Source: Streptomyces calvus
GTDB taxonomy: Bacteria; Actinomycetota; Actinomycetes; Streptomycetales; Streptomycetaceae
Assembly: GCF_006782915.1 (NCBI RefSeq)
Contig: NZ_VCNP01000029.1
Location: 1-64,000, forward strand
Direction: 5' to 3'
DNA length: 64,000 nt
The notes below the pieces were generated by a model, which was given only the letters and a program-made list of their open reading frames with translations, was not told the DNA's origin and searched no databases. Numbering within the stretch: the stretch's first letter is position 1; every line of letters starts with the position of its first letter. Position numbers and translations under genes: made by a program. Below, piece by piece: positions 56,327 through 64,000 of the stretch.

Positions 56327-57241
56327 ATGGACGAGCGGCACACCGACCGGGCCGGCCCCACCGGGGGCGGCCTCGACCCGCGCGCGGAGCTGAGCGAGTT
56401 CCTGCGCACCCGGCGTGCCCGGCTGAAGCCGCAGGACGTGGGCCTGCCGGACTTCGGCCGGCACCGCAGGGTGCCGGGCCTGCGCCGCGAGGAGCTGGCG
56501 CAGCTCGCCGGGGTGTCGGTGGCGTACTACACGCGCCTGGAGCAGGGCAACGGGCAGAACGTGTCCGCGGAGGTCCTGGACTCGATCGCGCGCGCCCTGC
56601 GCCTCACCGACGCCGAGCGGGCCCATCTGACGCACCTGGCGAAGCCGAAGCGGCTGCGGAGGAAGCAGCCGGCCCGGGCGCAGCAGCCGCGCCTCGCGCT
56701 GCGCCAGCTGCTGGAGTCGATGGACACGGTGCCGGCGTACGTCGTGGGCCGGCGTTCGGAGATCCTCGCCTGGAACCGGATGGCGGCGGCCCTCTTCGGC
56801 GACTGGGGCCGGCTGCCGGTGGCGGAGCGGAACTGGGCGCGGCTGGTGTTCCTCGACCCCGAGTACCGGGAGCTGTTCGCGGAGTGGGACCAGAAGGCGT
56901 CCGACATGGTCGCCTACCTGCGCATGGACGCCGGCCGGCATCCCGACGACCCGCAGCTGTCCGCGCTGGTGGGCGAGCTGTCGGTGAAGAGCGAGGAGTT
57001 CCGGCGGCTGTGGGCGGCGCACGACGTCAAGGAGAAGACGCACGGCCGCAAGCGGGTCCGGCATCCGCTGGTCGGCGAGCTGGACCTGTTCTTCGAGTCG
57101 TTCTCCCCGGCCGGTGACACCGAGCAGTCGCTGGTGACGTACTTCGCCGAGCCGGGCTCGCCGTCGGCGGAGGCGCTGCGGCTGCTGGCCAGCTGGGGTG
57201 CGGACGCGCACCGGTCCGGCACGTCGGCGCCCACGGCCTGA
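56327..57241 (+). CDS. XRE regulator with MmyB-like ligand domain
   Basis: Encodes 304 aa. Helix-turn-helix at ~residues 46-75 (GLRREELAQLAGVSVAYYTRLEQG), then the MmyB-like PAS-type ligand domain from ~residue 120 (LESMDTVPAYVVGRRSEILAWNRMAAALFGDW). Members are often divergent from oxidoreductase genes, as here. ATG at 56327 has GGAGG 3 bp upstream, a short spacing; an ATG at 56294 is an alternative. Confidence 0.9.
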   Translation: MDERHTDRAGPTGGGLDPRAELSEFLRTRRARLKPQDVGLPDFGRHRRVPGLRREELAQLAGVSVAYYTRLEQGNGQNVSAEVLDSIARALRLTDAERAHLTHLAKPKRLRRKQPARAQQPRLALRQLLESMDTVPAYVVGRRSEILAWNRMAAALFGDWGRLPVAERNWARLVFLDPEYRELFAEWDQKASDMVAYLRMDAGRHPDDPQLSALVGELSVKSEEFRRLWAAHDVKEKTHGRKRVRHPLVGELDLFFESFSPAGDTEQSLVTYFAEPGSPSAEALRLLASWGADAHRSGTSAPTA

Positions 57242-57250
57242 GACGCACGG

Positions 57251-57285
57251 ACGGCCCGGCGGAAGCAGCGCTTCCGACGGGCCGT
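57251..57285. terminator. Bidirectional hairpin terminator
   Basis: Arms 57251-57266 and 57270-57285 pair over 16 nt with one mismatch around a 3-nt loop, between the convergent XRE and subtilase genes. Confidence 0.85.
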
Positions 57286-57298
57286 GCGCGGTCGGGAC

Positions 57299-60200
57299 CT
57301 ACTTGCCGTAGTAGGCGTTGTAGATCGAGATCGTCGACTTGTTGCCCTTCTTGTCGGCGATCTTGGCGTGGAAGGAGATGGCCTTCCCCTTCGCCGGGTT
57401 CTTGACGGAGATGCTGCCCTTCTTCACGGTGACCTTCTTCCAGGTCTTGCCGTAGTCGTAGGACACGTACACCGACAGGGACTTGAGGTTCTTGCCCTTG
57501 GCGGCGCCCTCCACGGTGACCGGGATCTTGACCGTCTTGCCGGCCGTCACCTTGCTGTCCAGGCCGGTGGCCGCGAGGAAGCGGGCCGTGGAGGCGGGCA
57601 GCTGCTTGAGGTCACTGGTCTTCTTGGAGCGGAAGGACCAGCTCGCGTCGATCCGCGTGGAGGCGGCGGCGACCTTGGCGCTGCGCTTGACCGAGGTGGT
57701 CAGCTTGTACGCGGCGTCGCCGGACGGGACCTTGAACTCCTTCTCGCCGAACAGCGGGTCGTCGTGCGAGCCGACCTTCTTGCCGTTGCGGTAGAGGGTG
57801 GTGGTGGCCGAGGTGAGGTCCGAGGACCCGATGTGGCCCTTGCCGTCGGCGAACAGCGGGATGAGGCCCGAGATGCTGTTGCCGTCGCGGAACAGACCGT
57901 ATTCCGAGGTCAGACGCGGCTGGAAGACGGCCGTGTTCACGGTCTCGGAGTACTTCTTGCCGGCCTTGAAGGTCTTGCCGTAGCCGATGGTGTAACCGGC
58001 GTCGACGATCGGCCAGCCGTCCTCGTCGACCCCGCCCTCCTGCGCGAAGTCGAGGTCCCACTTGACCCCGTTCGACGTGGACAGGTGCAGGGTGCGGGTG
58101 CCGGGCAGGGTCTGCGGGATGCCGATGGAGGAGGCGCCGCTGCTCGTCGGCAGCCAGCCCATCGCGCCGACCGAGCCCTTCTTGCCGCTCGCCGCCGCGC
58201 CGAGGCCGACCTTCACCGTGGCCAGGTCGCCGGCCTTGTAGGCGCGGTTGTAGCCGGTGGCGAGCTGCTTGACCTTGCCGCCGGCGACGACGTCGTACTG
58301 CTCCTTGGCGCCCTTGCTCCAGTGGGCGTCCCACTGCTGGCTCAGCGAGCCGTCGGTGATCTGCGGACCGAGGTGGGCGGAGCGGAAGTTGGTGTACGAC
58401 TCCAGCCACCAGCCGAAGGCCTGCGCGGTGTTCTTCGTCTCGACGGTGTAGTCGGCCGAGGCGAACTCCGGCTTGACGCCCTTGGCCGGCACGGTGATGT
58501 TCACCGGCTTGGCCTTGCGGGCGTCCAGCGTGACCGTCGTGTTCTTGGTGACGTTCAGCTTCGGCTGGGCCAGCCAGTCCGCGCCCTGGTACTGCTCCGG
58601 GTCGGAGCCGACGAGGATGCCGGTGTCCAGGATGTAACCGCCCTTGGGCACCCGGACGGTGACGGTGCCGTCGGAGTCGTAGGGCTGGTACCACTTGCCG
58701 GCGGCGAGCCCGGAGACGCCGGAGAGATTCGCGACGTAGTTGCCGGCCGCCTGGCCCGCGCGGTCCAGGAACTTCAGCGTCACGTCGTACGACTCGACCT
58801 CGCGCTGCACCGCGGCGGCCGTGCGCACGCTCTGCCCGCCGCCGGTGGCGACCACGTACGCGGAGTACGCGCCGTCGACGGTGCCGCCGAGCCGGGTGTC
58901 CACGGTGAGGTCCACGGAGGCCTTGCCGCCCGCCGGGACGGTGACCGTGGTGGCACCGAGCTTGAAGAAGCCGGCCGGGGCCGCCTTGCCCTTGGGGTCG
59001 GTGGCGGTCGACGCCAGCTTCAGCGTGACGTCCTCGGTGCCGAGGTTGCGGTAGGTGAGCTGCTTGGTGACCGGCTTGTCGTCGGTGTGCGGCCACTGCT
59101 GCACACCGAAGCTCAGCGACACCGGGTCGGCGATCACCGTCTGCTTGACGGCCTTGTCGACCTGGATGCGGCCCGAACCCTGCTCGAACGGCGTGTACTT
59201 GCCGCCCTTGGTGGAGCCGGTGAGGGCGCCCTTCAGCTCCGCGTACGTCCACTCCGGGTGCTGCTGCTTCAGGATCGCCGCCGCGCCCGCCACGTGCGGG
59301 GTCGCCATCGACGTACCGGAGATGGTCATGTAGCCGGCCGGCTTCTCGCCGACCTCCTTGGCTATGTCGTTGCCCTTGGCGGAGGCCGCGGTGATGTCCA
59401 CGCCGGGCGCGGTGACGTCCGGCTTGATGGCGCCGTCGCCGAGGCGGGGGCCGGTGGAGGAGAAGTCGGCGAGCGCGTCCTTGTCGTCGACGGCGCCGAC
59501 GGTGAGCGCGGCGTCCGCGCTGCCCGGCGAACCGATCGACTGCGGGCCGTCGTTGCCGGCCGCGATGGCGAACAGCACGCCCTTCTCGGCGGACAGCTTG
59601 TTGACCGCCGCCTCCAGCGGGTCCACCTCGGCGGTGTCCATGCCGCCCAGGCTCATGTTGACGACGTCGGCGCCCTGCGCGGCCGCCCACTCCATGCCGG
59701 CCAGGATGCCGGAGTCGTCACCGAAGCCGGAGTCGTCGAGGACCTTGCCGTTGAGGACCTTCGCGCCGGGCGCGACGCCCTTGTACTTCCCGCCCGACTT
59801 GGCGCCCGTACCGGCCGCGATGGACGCGACGTGGGTGCCGTGGCCGACCACGTCGCCGGTGCCGGACGCGGAGGTGAAGTTCTTCGACGCGGTCACCTGG
59901 CCCTTGAGGTCCGGGTGGGTGGCGTCGACACCGGTGTCCAGCACGGCGATGGTGACGCCCTTGCCGTCGTAGCCGGCTTCCCACGCCTTGGGGGTGCCGA
60001 TCTGTCCGACGGAGGTGTCGAGGCTGGCCTTGCGGACCCCGTCGAGCCAGACGTGGGCGACACCGGAGGCGGTCCGGTCGCCGTTGGTGACGGCGTCCCA
60101 CAGCTCGGGCGCGTCCTCGTGCGGGGTCTGCACGGCGTCCGCGTTCAGGGACTTCAGGGTCCGGCGGAGCGTGCCCGCGTCGCGCACCTCGGCCTTGGCC

Positions 60201-60634
60201 CCGGCCGCGCTGCCCTTGTAGCCGACGATGACCTTCAGGCCCCGCTTCTGCGAGCCGCGGGTCGTGGCCTTGTTGAGTTCGGTGATGTCGAAGAGCCGCT
60301 CGTCCAGCTTGCCGCTCGCGATCAGCCGGGCGGCGTCCACCGGCACCACGAACGTGTGCCCGTCGGCCCGGCGGACCTGGAAGGGTACGTCCTCCCGGCC
60401 CTTCGCCCGGTCCAGGCCGACCACACGGCCCTTGGCGTCCACGGCGACCCGGTCACCGGTGATCAGCGTGATGTGGTGCTTGGCCTTGAGCGCGGACGCC
60501 TTCGAGGACGTCTGCGCCCCGGCGGTCGTGCGCCCCCCGTCCGCCGCCGCCGGAACGGCCATGCCCGCCGCGAGCGCCACGGCAGCCGCCGTGGCGACCG
60601 TGGCCGCGCACGCTCTTTTCACTTGTCTGCGCAA
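57299..60634 (-). CDS. Secreted subtilisin-like serine protease (S8)
   Basis: Encodes about 1111 aa. A signal peptide (RRQVKRACA, then AAAVALAAGMAVPAAA) is followed by a propeptide and the S8 domain with Asp233 in VLDTGVD, His265 in GHGTHVA, and Ser442 in GTSMATP. The C-terminal ~550 residues are beta-rich (Fn3/Ig-like) and probably aid substrate or surface binding. TTG at 60634 is preferred since AGGGGG precedes it; GTG at 60622 and ATG at 60673 are alternatives. It is the largest secreted protein here. Confidence 0.92.
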   Translation of the reverse strand: MRRQVKRACAATVATAAAVALAAGMAVPAAADGGRTTAGAQTSSKASALKAKHHITLITGDRVAVDAKGRVVGLDRAKGREDVPFQVRRADGHTFVVPVDAARLIASGKLDERLFDITELNKATTRGSQKRGLKVIVGYKGSAAGAKAEVRDAGTLRRTLKSLNADAVQTPHEDAPELWDAVTNGDRTASGVAHVWLDGVRKASLDTSVGQIGTPKAWEAGYDGKGVTIAVLDTGVDATHPDLKGQVTASKNFTSASGTGDVVGHGTHVASIAAGTGAKSGGKYKGVAPGAKVLNGKVLDDSGFGDDSGILAGMEWAAAQGADVVNMSLGGMDTAEVDPLEAAVNKLSAEKGVLFAIAAGNDGPQSIGSPGSADAALTVGAVDDKDALADFSSTGPRLGDGAIKPDVTAPGVDITAASAKGNDIAKEVGEKPAGYMTISGTSMATPHVAGAAAILKQQHPEWTYAELKGALTGSTKGGKYTPFEQGSGRIQVDKAVKQTVIADPVSLSFGVQQWPHTDDKPVTKQLTYRNLGTEDVTLKLASTATDPKGKAAPAGFFKLGATTVTVPAGGKASVDLTVDTRLGGTVDGAYSAYVVATGGGQSVRTAAAVQREVESYDVTLKFLDRAGQAAGNYVANLSGVSGLAAGKWYQPYDSDGTVTVRVPKGGYILDTGILVGSDPEQYQGADWLAQPKLNVTKNTTVTLDARKAKPVNITVPAKGVKPEFASADYTVETKNTAQAFGWWLESYTNFRSAHLGPQITDGSLSQQWDAHWSKGAKEQYDVVAGGKVKQLATGYNRAYKAGDLATVKVGLGAAASGKKGSVGAMGWLPTSSGASSIGIPQTLPGTRTLHLSTSNGVKWDLDFAQEGGVDEDGWPIVDAGYTIGYGKTFKAGKKYSETVNTAVFQPRLTSEYGLFRDGNSISGLIPLFADGKGHIGSSDLTSATTTLYRNGKKVGSHDDPLFGEKEFKVPSGDAAYKLTTSVKRSAKVAAASTRIDASWSFRSKKTSDLKQLPASTARFLAATGLDSKVTAGKTVKIPVTVEGAAKGKNLKSLSVYVSYDYGKTWKKVTVKKGSISVKNPAKGKAISFHAKIADKKGNKSTISIYNAYYGK

Positions 60635-61059
60635 GGTTCCCCCTAGCGAAGTCGCCGGGCGAAGAAGCATCACCCGGCCGGGGGTGGTCTCGTACGCGTG
60701 TGCGCACCCCCCGGATCACGCAGTATGCCGAGGGGTGATCAAGTGCCTCAAGGGCATTTGGACGGTCCGGGCGAAAGGTGCGGAAGTCGACGGGTTGCTG
60801 TAACCCGGCTGCCGTAACTCCGTTACGAAACCGCGCGGTTGGGACTCGGCGGACAGTCGGGGCCGTGCGTCCTCCGGCACCGCGGTCCGCCTCGTGCGGA
60901 CGGCGCCGCCACACGCGGCGCGCGGTTCTTCCGTCGACGCCGCGTGGGCCGGCCGCGCAACCGGCGCCGCGGGAACGACGAAAGCCGCCGCCCGCTCCTG
61001 CAGGGAGCGGACGGCGGCTTCGGTGCGGTGGGTGAGGTTCTCTGCGGGGCCGGGAGGCG
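60635..61059. other. Intergenic region
   Basis: This 425-bp spacer holds the promoter of the subtilase near its right-hand side of 60635-60800 and the terminator of the L,D-transpeptidase gene at 60982-61021. No gene is supported. Confidence 0.5.
60982..61021 (-). terminator. Hairpin terminator of the L,D-transpeptidase gene
   Basis: Arms 60982-60999 and 61004-61021 pair over about 17 nt with one mismatch around TGCAG. It lies 38 bp beyond the stop of the minus-strand gene. Confidence 0.85.
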
Positions 61060-62307
61060 TCAGACCGCCGAGCCCGCCTTCCACTGCTCCCAGCTCATGT
61101 TCCAGCCGTTGAGGCCGTTGTCCGGGGCGATGGTCTTGTCACCGGTGTTCTGGACGACGACCACGTCACCGACGATCGAGTTGTTGTAGAACCAGGCGCC
61201 GGGCGTGTTCGGGTCGTTGGCGCCCTTGGTGTCGGCCAGGCCCACGCAGCCGTGGCTGGTGTTGGCGCTGCCGAAGATGGACTTGGCGCCCCAGTAGTTG
61301 CCGTGGATGAAGGTGCCGGAGGTGCTCAGACGCATGGCGTGCGGCACGTCCTTGATGTCGTACTCGCCCTTGCCGTCGTCGTCGGTGAAGCCGACCGTCG
61401 CGCCGTTCATCCGGGTCTCCTTGAACTTCTCGGAGATCACCATCTGGCCCTCGTACGTCTTGTTGTCGGGCGACCCGGCGGAGATCGGGATGGTGCGGAT
61501 GGTCTTGCCGTCCTGCGTGACCTTCATCTGCTTGGTCTTGGCGTCGACGTAGGAGACCTGGTTGCGGCCGATCTTGAAGGTGACCGTCTTCTGCTGGACG
61601 CCGTAGACGCCCTCGGCGCCCTCGACCCCGTCGAGCGCCAGCTTCAGCGTGACGGTGGACCCCTCCTGCCAGTAGTCGTCCGGCCGGCAGTCCATGCGGT
61701 TGGCGTTGAACCAGTGGCAGGCGACCTCCTGGCCGCTGGTGGTGGAGACGGTGATCCCCTTCTGCACCTCTGCCTTGTTGGTGATCGCCTTGTCGAAGTT
61801 GAGCGACACCGGCATGCCGACGCCGACGGTGGTGCCGTCGTCCGGGGTGAAGGTGCCGATGAAGCTGTTGTCCGGGGCGACCGTGGTGAACGAGGCGTTC
61901 TCGTGGGCGGCGCGGCCCTCGGAGTCCTCGGCGGTCGCCGTCACCCGGTACGTGGTGGCCCGCTCCAGCTGGACGCTGGGCTTCCAGCTCTTCTTGTCGG
62001 CGGATATCTCACCCTCGACGGCGGTGCCGTCGGTGGTGGTCATCTTCACCTCGGTGAGCGTGCCCTTGCTCACCGTGACGGCGGCGGAGTTGTTGATGGA
62101 GGCGTTGTTCGAGCCGTCCTTGGGCGTGATCTTGATCTGCGCCTCGGAGGACTTCTTGGCCGCCGCCTCGTCGACCTGTGCCTGCGAGGTGCCGTTGCCG
62201 CTGTCGGCGGCGCTCTCGTCACCGCCGGAACAGGCCGAGAGCACCAGCACTCCGCCGAGCAGAGCGGACGCGGCCGCCATACCCCTGCGCCGCTTACCGT
62301 CCGTCAT
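61060..62307 (-). CDS. L,D-transpeptidase lipoprotein
   Basis: Encodes 415 aa. A lipobox (LVLSAC) anchors it to the outer face of the membrane. Two Ig-like domains (KITPKDGSNNASINNSAAV... and FIGTFTPDDGTTVGVGMPVSL) precede the YkuD catalytic domain with HGNYW and SHGCVGL, which carry the catalytic His and Cys. It forms 3-3 cross-links in peptidoglycan. ATG at 62307, or GTG at 62310, lies behind GGAGAAG; ATG at 62322 has a weaker site. Confidence 0.93.
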   Translation of the reverse strand: MTDGKRRRGMAAASALLGGVLVLSACSGGDESAADSGNGTSQAQVDEAAAKKSSEAQIKITPKDGSNNASINNSAAVTVSKGTLTEVKMTTTDGTAVEGEISADKKSWKPSVQLERATTYRVTATAEDSEGRAAHENASFTTVAPDNSFIGTFTPDDGTTVGVGMPVSLNFDKAITNKAEVQKGITVSTTSGQEVACHWFNANRMDCRPDDYWQEGSTVTLKLALDGVEGAEGVYGVQQKTVTFKIGRNQVSYVDAKTKQMKVTQDGKTIRTIPISAGSPDNKTYEGQMVISEKFKETRMNGATVGFTDDDGKGEYDIKDVPHAMRLSTSGTFIHGNYWGAKSIFGSANTSHGCVGLADTKGANDPNTPGAWFYNNSIVGDVVVVQNTGDKTIAPDNGLNGWNMSWEQWKAGSAV

Positions 62308-62560
62308 CACACGCTTCTCCATCGTCGCCGAATCCCATCCCCACGAGTTCTCGGCCCGAAGCCGAAGACCTCGTCCACAACCTTCAACGCTACGACCGGT
62401 TGATCCGGTTCCCCATGGCCCGCGGGTGTGGGGCTCACCACGTCCCCCGGGAAGCACGAGGAGGACGGAGGACGGGGTGGACGTCGGTCGGCGCCCCGCT
62501 TGAGACGCCGGGACCCCGGGCCGCGGTTGCCGCCCGGGGTCACCGATTTCCCGGACCGCC

Positions 62561-62956
62561 TCAGCCGACCCTGCCCGCGCCGTCCTCGGCGCCCTCGACA
62601 CGGTGGTCGTCCTCGCCCTCGCCGTCCTCGCCTTCGCCGTCCTCGTCCTCGTCCTCGTCGAGGTCCCACTCCGGCGAGTCCGGGTCGTAGTCGATCTGCT
62701 CACCGCTCCAGGAGGCCTGCAGCAGCTCCACCCCCGGCACCTCGCCGACCACGGTGAACGGGTCCACGAGGTAGGCGAGCGCCTCCGCCGCGTCCTCCGT
62801 CACCGCGCTCTTGGCGTGTACCCGTTCCGCGGCCGGCATATCGCCGTCGTCCGTGATCCTGCGCAACGCGGCCTCGGTCACCGCGTCCCCGTCCTCCACT
62901 TCGAGGACGAGCTCCACGCGAAGGCGTACAAAACGTGATGTCTTCGGAGTGCTCAT
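62561..62956 (-). CDS. Conserved protein with acidic tail
   Basis: Encodes 131 aa. Residues 1-90 form an alpha/beta domain (VRLRVELVLEVEDGDAVTEAALRRI, LAYLVDPFTVVGEVPGVEL), followed by an Asp/Glu-rich tail (DLDEDEDEDGEGEDGEGEDD). It is cytosolic and conserved in Streptomyces, function unknown. ATG at 62956. The longer frame to 63316 overlaps the neighbouring gene. Confidence 0.75.
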   Translation of the reverse strand: MSTPKTSRFVRLRVELVLEVEDGDAVTEAALRRITDDGDMPAAERVHAKSAVTEDAAEALAYLVDPFTVVGEVPGVELLQASWSGEQIDYDPDSPEWDLDEDEDEDGEGEDGEGEDDHRVEGAEDGAGRVG

Positions 62957-63065
62957 GCCCGGAGCGTACGGCCCCGCCCTCCCGTGACTTTCCTGTGACC
63001 CGCGCCTTTCACTAACATCGCCCCACACGGCCAATTCGCCAGCGCCACAAGGGGATCGATATTCC

Positions 63066-63386
63066 GTGTCATCCGCGCTCCGTCCGCTGCTGACCGCCAC
63101 CGCCGCGGGCACCCTGCTGTGCGCCCTGTGGTTCGTTCCGTCCGCGAACGCGACCTCGGTGGGAGACACAGCCTCGGTGAGTCCGGCTCCGCAGGTCACG
63201 GAGCAGGCAAGAGTGATGTCGAACAGCACGTCGACGACCGTGGACGGCACCGTCCAGGACGTTCGTCTCGCGGACACCGGCAGCTTCGACAGCACGCCGT
63301 ACGTCGTCGGCGGCACGACCTTCCTGGCGCTCGGCGCCGGGTTCGTCGTCTACTCGGTGCGCCGGGAACGCCTCGGCCCGATCTGA
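63066..63386 (+). CDS. Small surface protein with LAxTG sortase signal
   Basis: Encodes 106 aa. A signal peptide (LLTATAAGTLLCALWFVPSANA) is followed by a ~45-aa Ser/Thr-rich exposed part, then LADTG, a hydrophobic helix (TPYVVGGTTFLALGAGFVVYSV) and RRER at the end. That is the cell-wall sorting signal recognised by class E sortases of Streptomyces. GTG at 63066; AAGGGG lies about 13 bp upstream. No binding domain is visible. Confidence 0.85.
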   Translation: MSSALRPLLTATAAGTLLCALWFVPSANATSVGDTASVSPAPQVTEQARVMSNSTSTTVDGTVQDVRLADTGSFDSTPYVVGGTTFLALGAGFVVYSVRRERLGPI

Positions 63387-63390
63387 CCGC

Positions 63391-63424
63391 CCGGTGCCCC
63401 GCGGACACGTCCGCGGGGCACCGG
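63391..63424. terminator. Perfect hairpin terminator
   Basis: A 16-nt perfect stem (63391-63406 with 63409-63424) with a 2-nt loop, between the surface-protein gene and the convergent hutH. Confidence 0.9.
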
Positions 63425-63465
63425 TGCCTGGTCGGCGGGCGTCCGGAGCCGGGCCCCGGAACCGG

Positions 63466-64000
63466 TCAGTTCAGTGGTCCGGTGACCGTCTCCGCGGCGG
63501 CGACCAGCCGCCCGTCCCGTACGAACGCCTCCGCCGCGGCGAGGTCCGGGGCCAGGTGGCGGTCCGGTCCGGGACCCGCCACACCCGCCTCCCGCGCGGC
63601 CTCGACGACGGCCCGGGTGGCGGGCGCCGGGGTCAGGCCCTCACGCAACTCCACCGCGCGGCCCGCGGCGTACAGTTCGATCGCGATCACCCGGGCCAGG
63701 TTGTCGACGGCCGTCCGCAGCTTGCGCGCCGCCGACCAGCCCATGGAGACGTGGTCCTCCTGCATCGCGGAGGACGGGATCGAGTCCGCCGACGCCGGTA
63801 CGGCCAGCCGCTTCAGCTCACTGACCAGGGCGGCCTGGGTGTACTGGGCGATCATCAGCCCGGAGTCGACGCCGGCGTCGTCGGCGAGGAACGGCGGCAG
63901 GCCGTGGCTGCGGTTCTTGTCCAGCAGCCGGTCGGTGCGCCGCTCGGCGATCGAGCCGAGGTCGGCGACGGCGACCGCGAGGAAATCCAGCACGTACGCC
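63466..64000 (-). CDS. hutH: Histidine ammonia-lyase, C-terminal part
   Basis: The last ~178 residues of hutH; the 5' part lies beyond the window's right edge. The visible sequence (SHGLPPFLADDAGVDSGLMIAQYTQAALVSELKRLA, SSAMQEDHVSMGWSAARKLR) is typical of the aromatic ammonia-lyase helical core. The full enzyme (about 510 aa) turns histidine into urocanate with its MIO cofactor, which would be in the missing part. Confidence 0.93.
   Translation of the reverse strand, partial: AYVLDFLAVAVADLGSIAERRTDRLLDKNRSHGLPPFLADDAGVDSGLMIAQYTQAALVSELKRLAVPASADSIPSSAMQEDHVSMGWSAARKLRTAVDNLARVIAIELYAAGRAVELREGLTPAPATRAVVEAAREAGVAGPGPDRHLAPDLAAAEAFVRDGRLVAAAETVTGPLN

Overview
The window is high-GC DNA (about 72%) with GTG and TTG starts, G/C third codon positions and 4-bp ATGA/GTGA gene overlaps. 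It carries a cvnABCD conservon, WhiJ-like XRE/DUF397 pairs, mca (mycothiol), a GTP-type PEP carboxykinase, DUF4307 and an LAxTG sortase substrate. Together these point to a Streptomyces chromosome. The order hutH, L,D-transpeptidase lipoprotein, metB, ilvA, greA, mca, pckG, trhA matches, from memory, a conserved part of Streptomyces chromosomes, so most of the window is native, with accessory modules in between.

Layout. 0-11 kb: secreted protease, AlaA-type aminotransferase, secreted beta-propeller protein, PGRP amidase, an SMI1 gene with a TTA codon, a signal-peptidase-like protein and an alpha/beta hydrolase that both lack catalytic residues, and an FG-GAP protein. 11-14 kb: DUF397 + XRE regulator divergent from a small protein + RsbW-like ATPase, then an SMI1 gene flanked by a perfect 40-bp direct repeat. 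14-20.5 kb: MoxR ATPase, VWA protein, binding protein, truncated TelA remnant and a binding-protein/VWA lipoprotein. 20.5-26 kb: conservon cvnABCD plus an FAD monooxygenase. 26-34 kb: pckG, trhA, TetR, Mut7-C protein, DUF255 protein, NeuD-like acetyltransferase.

34-47 kb is the most unusual block. A Nudix-like protein is divergent from a 1490-residue caspase-like/STAND-NTPase/beta-propeller protein. On the same strand follow an LCAT-like lipase, a membrane pentapeptide-like protein (apparently starting at ATC) and a membrane NB-ARC/TPR protein. This combination of protease, lipase and membrane modules with two STAND-type NTPases resembles bacterial conflict (antiphage or regulated cell death) systems and is the best candidate for an undescribed system here.

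47-64 kb is housekeeping: mca, DUF4307, greA, ilvA, MarR, a small sigma-like/membrane pair, metB, alcohol dehydrogenase with a divergent XRE regulator, a large subtilase, L,D-transpeptidase, a sortase-E-type surface protein and the 3' part of hutH, which runs off the window. Four intergenic spaces hold tandem arrays (21-22, 104, 33 bp and a palindromic ~25-50 bp family), and several convergent gene pairs end in near-perfect GC-rich hairpins.
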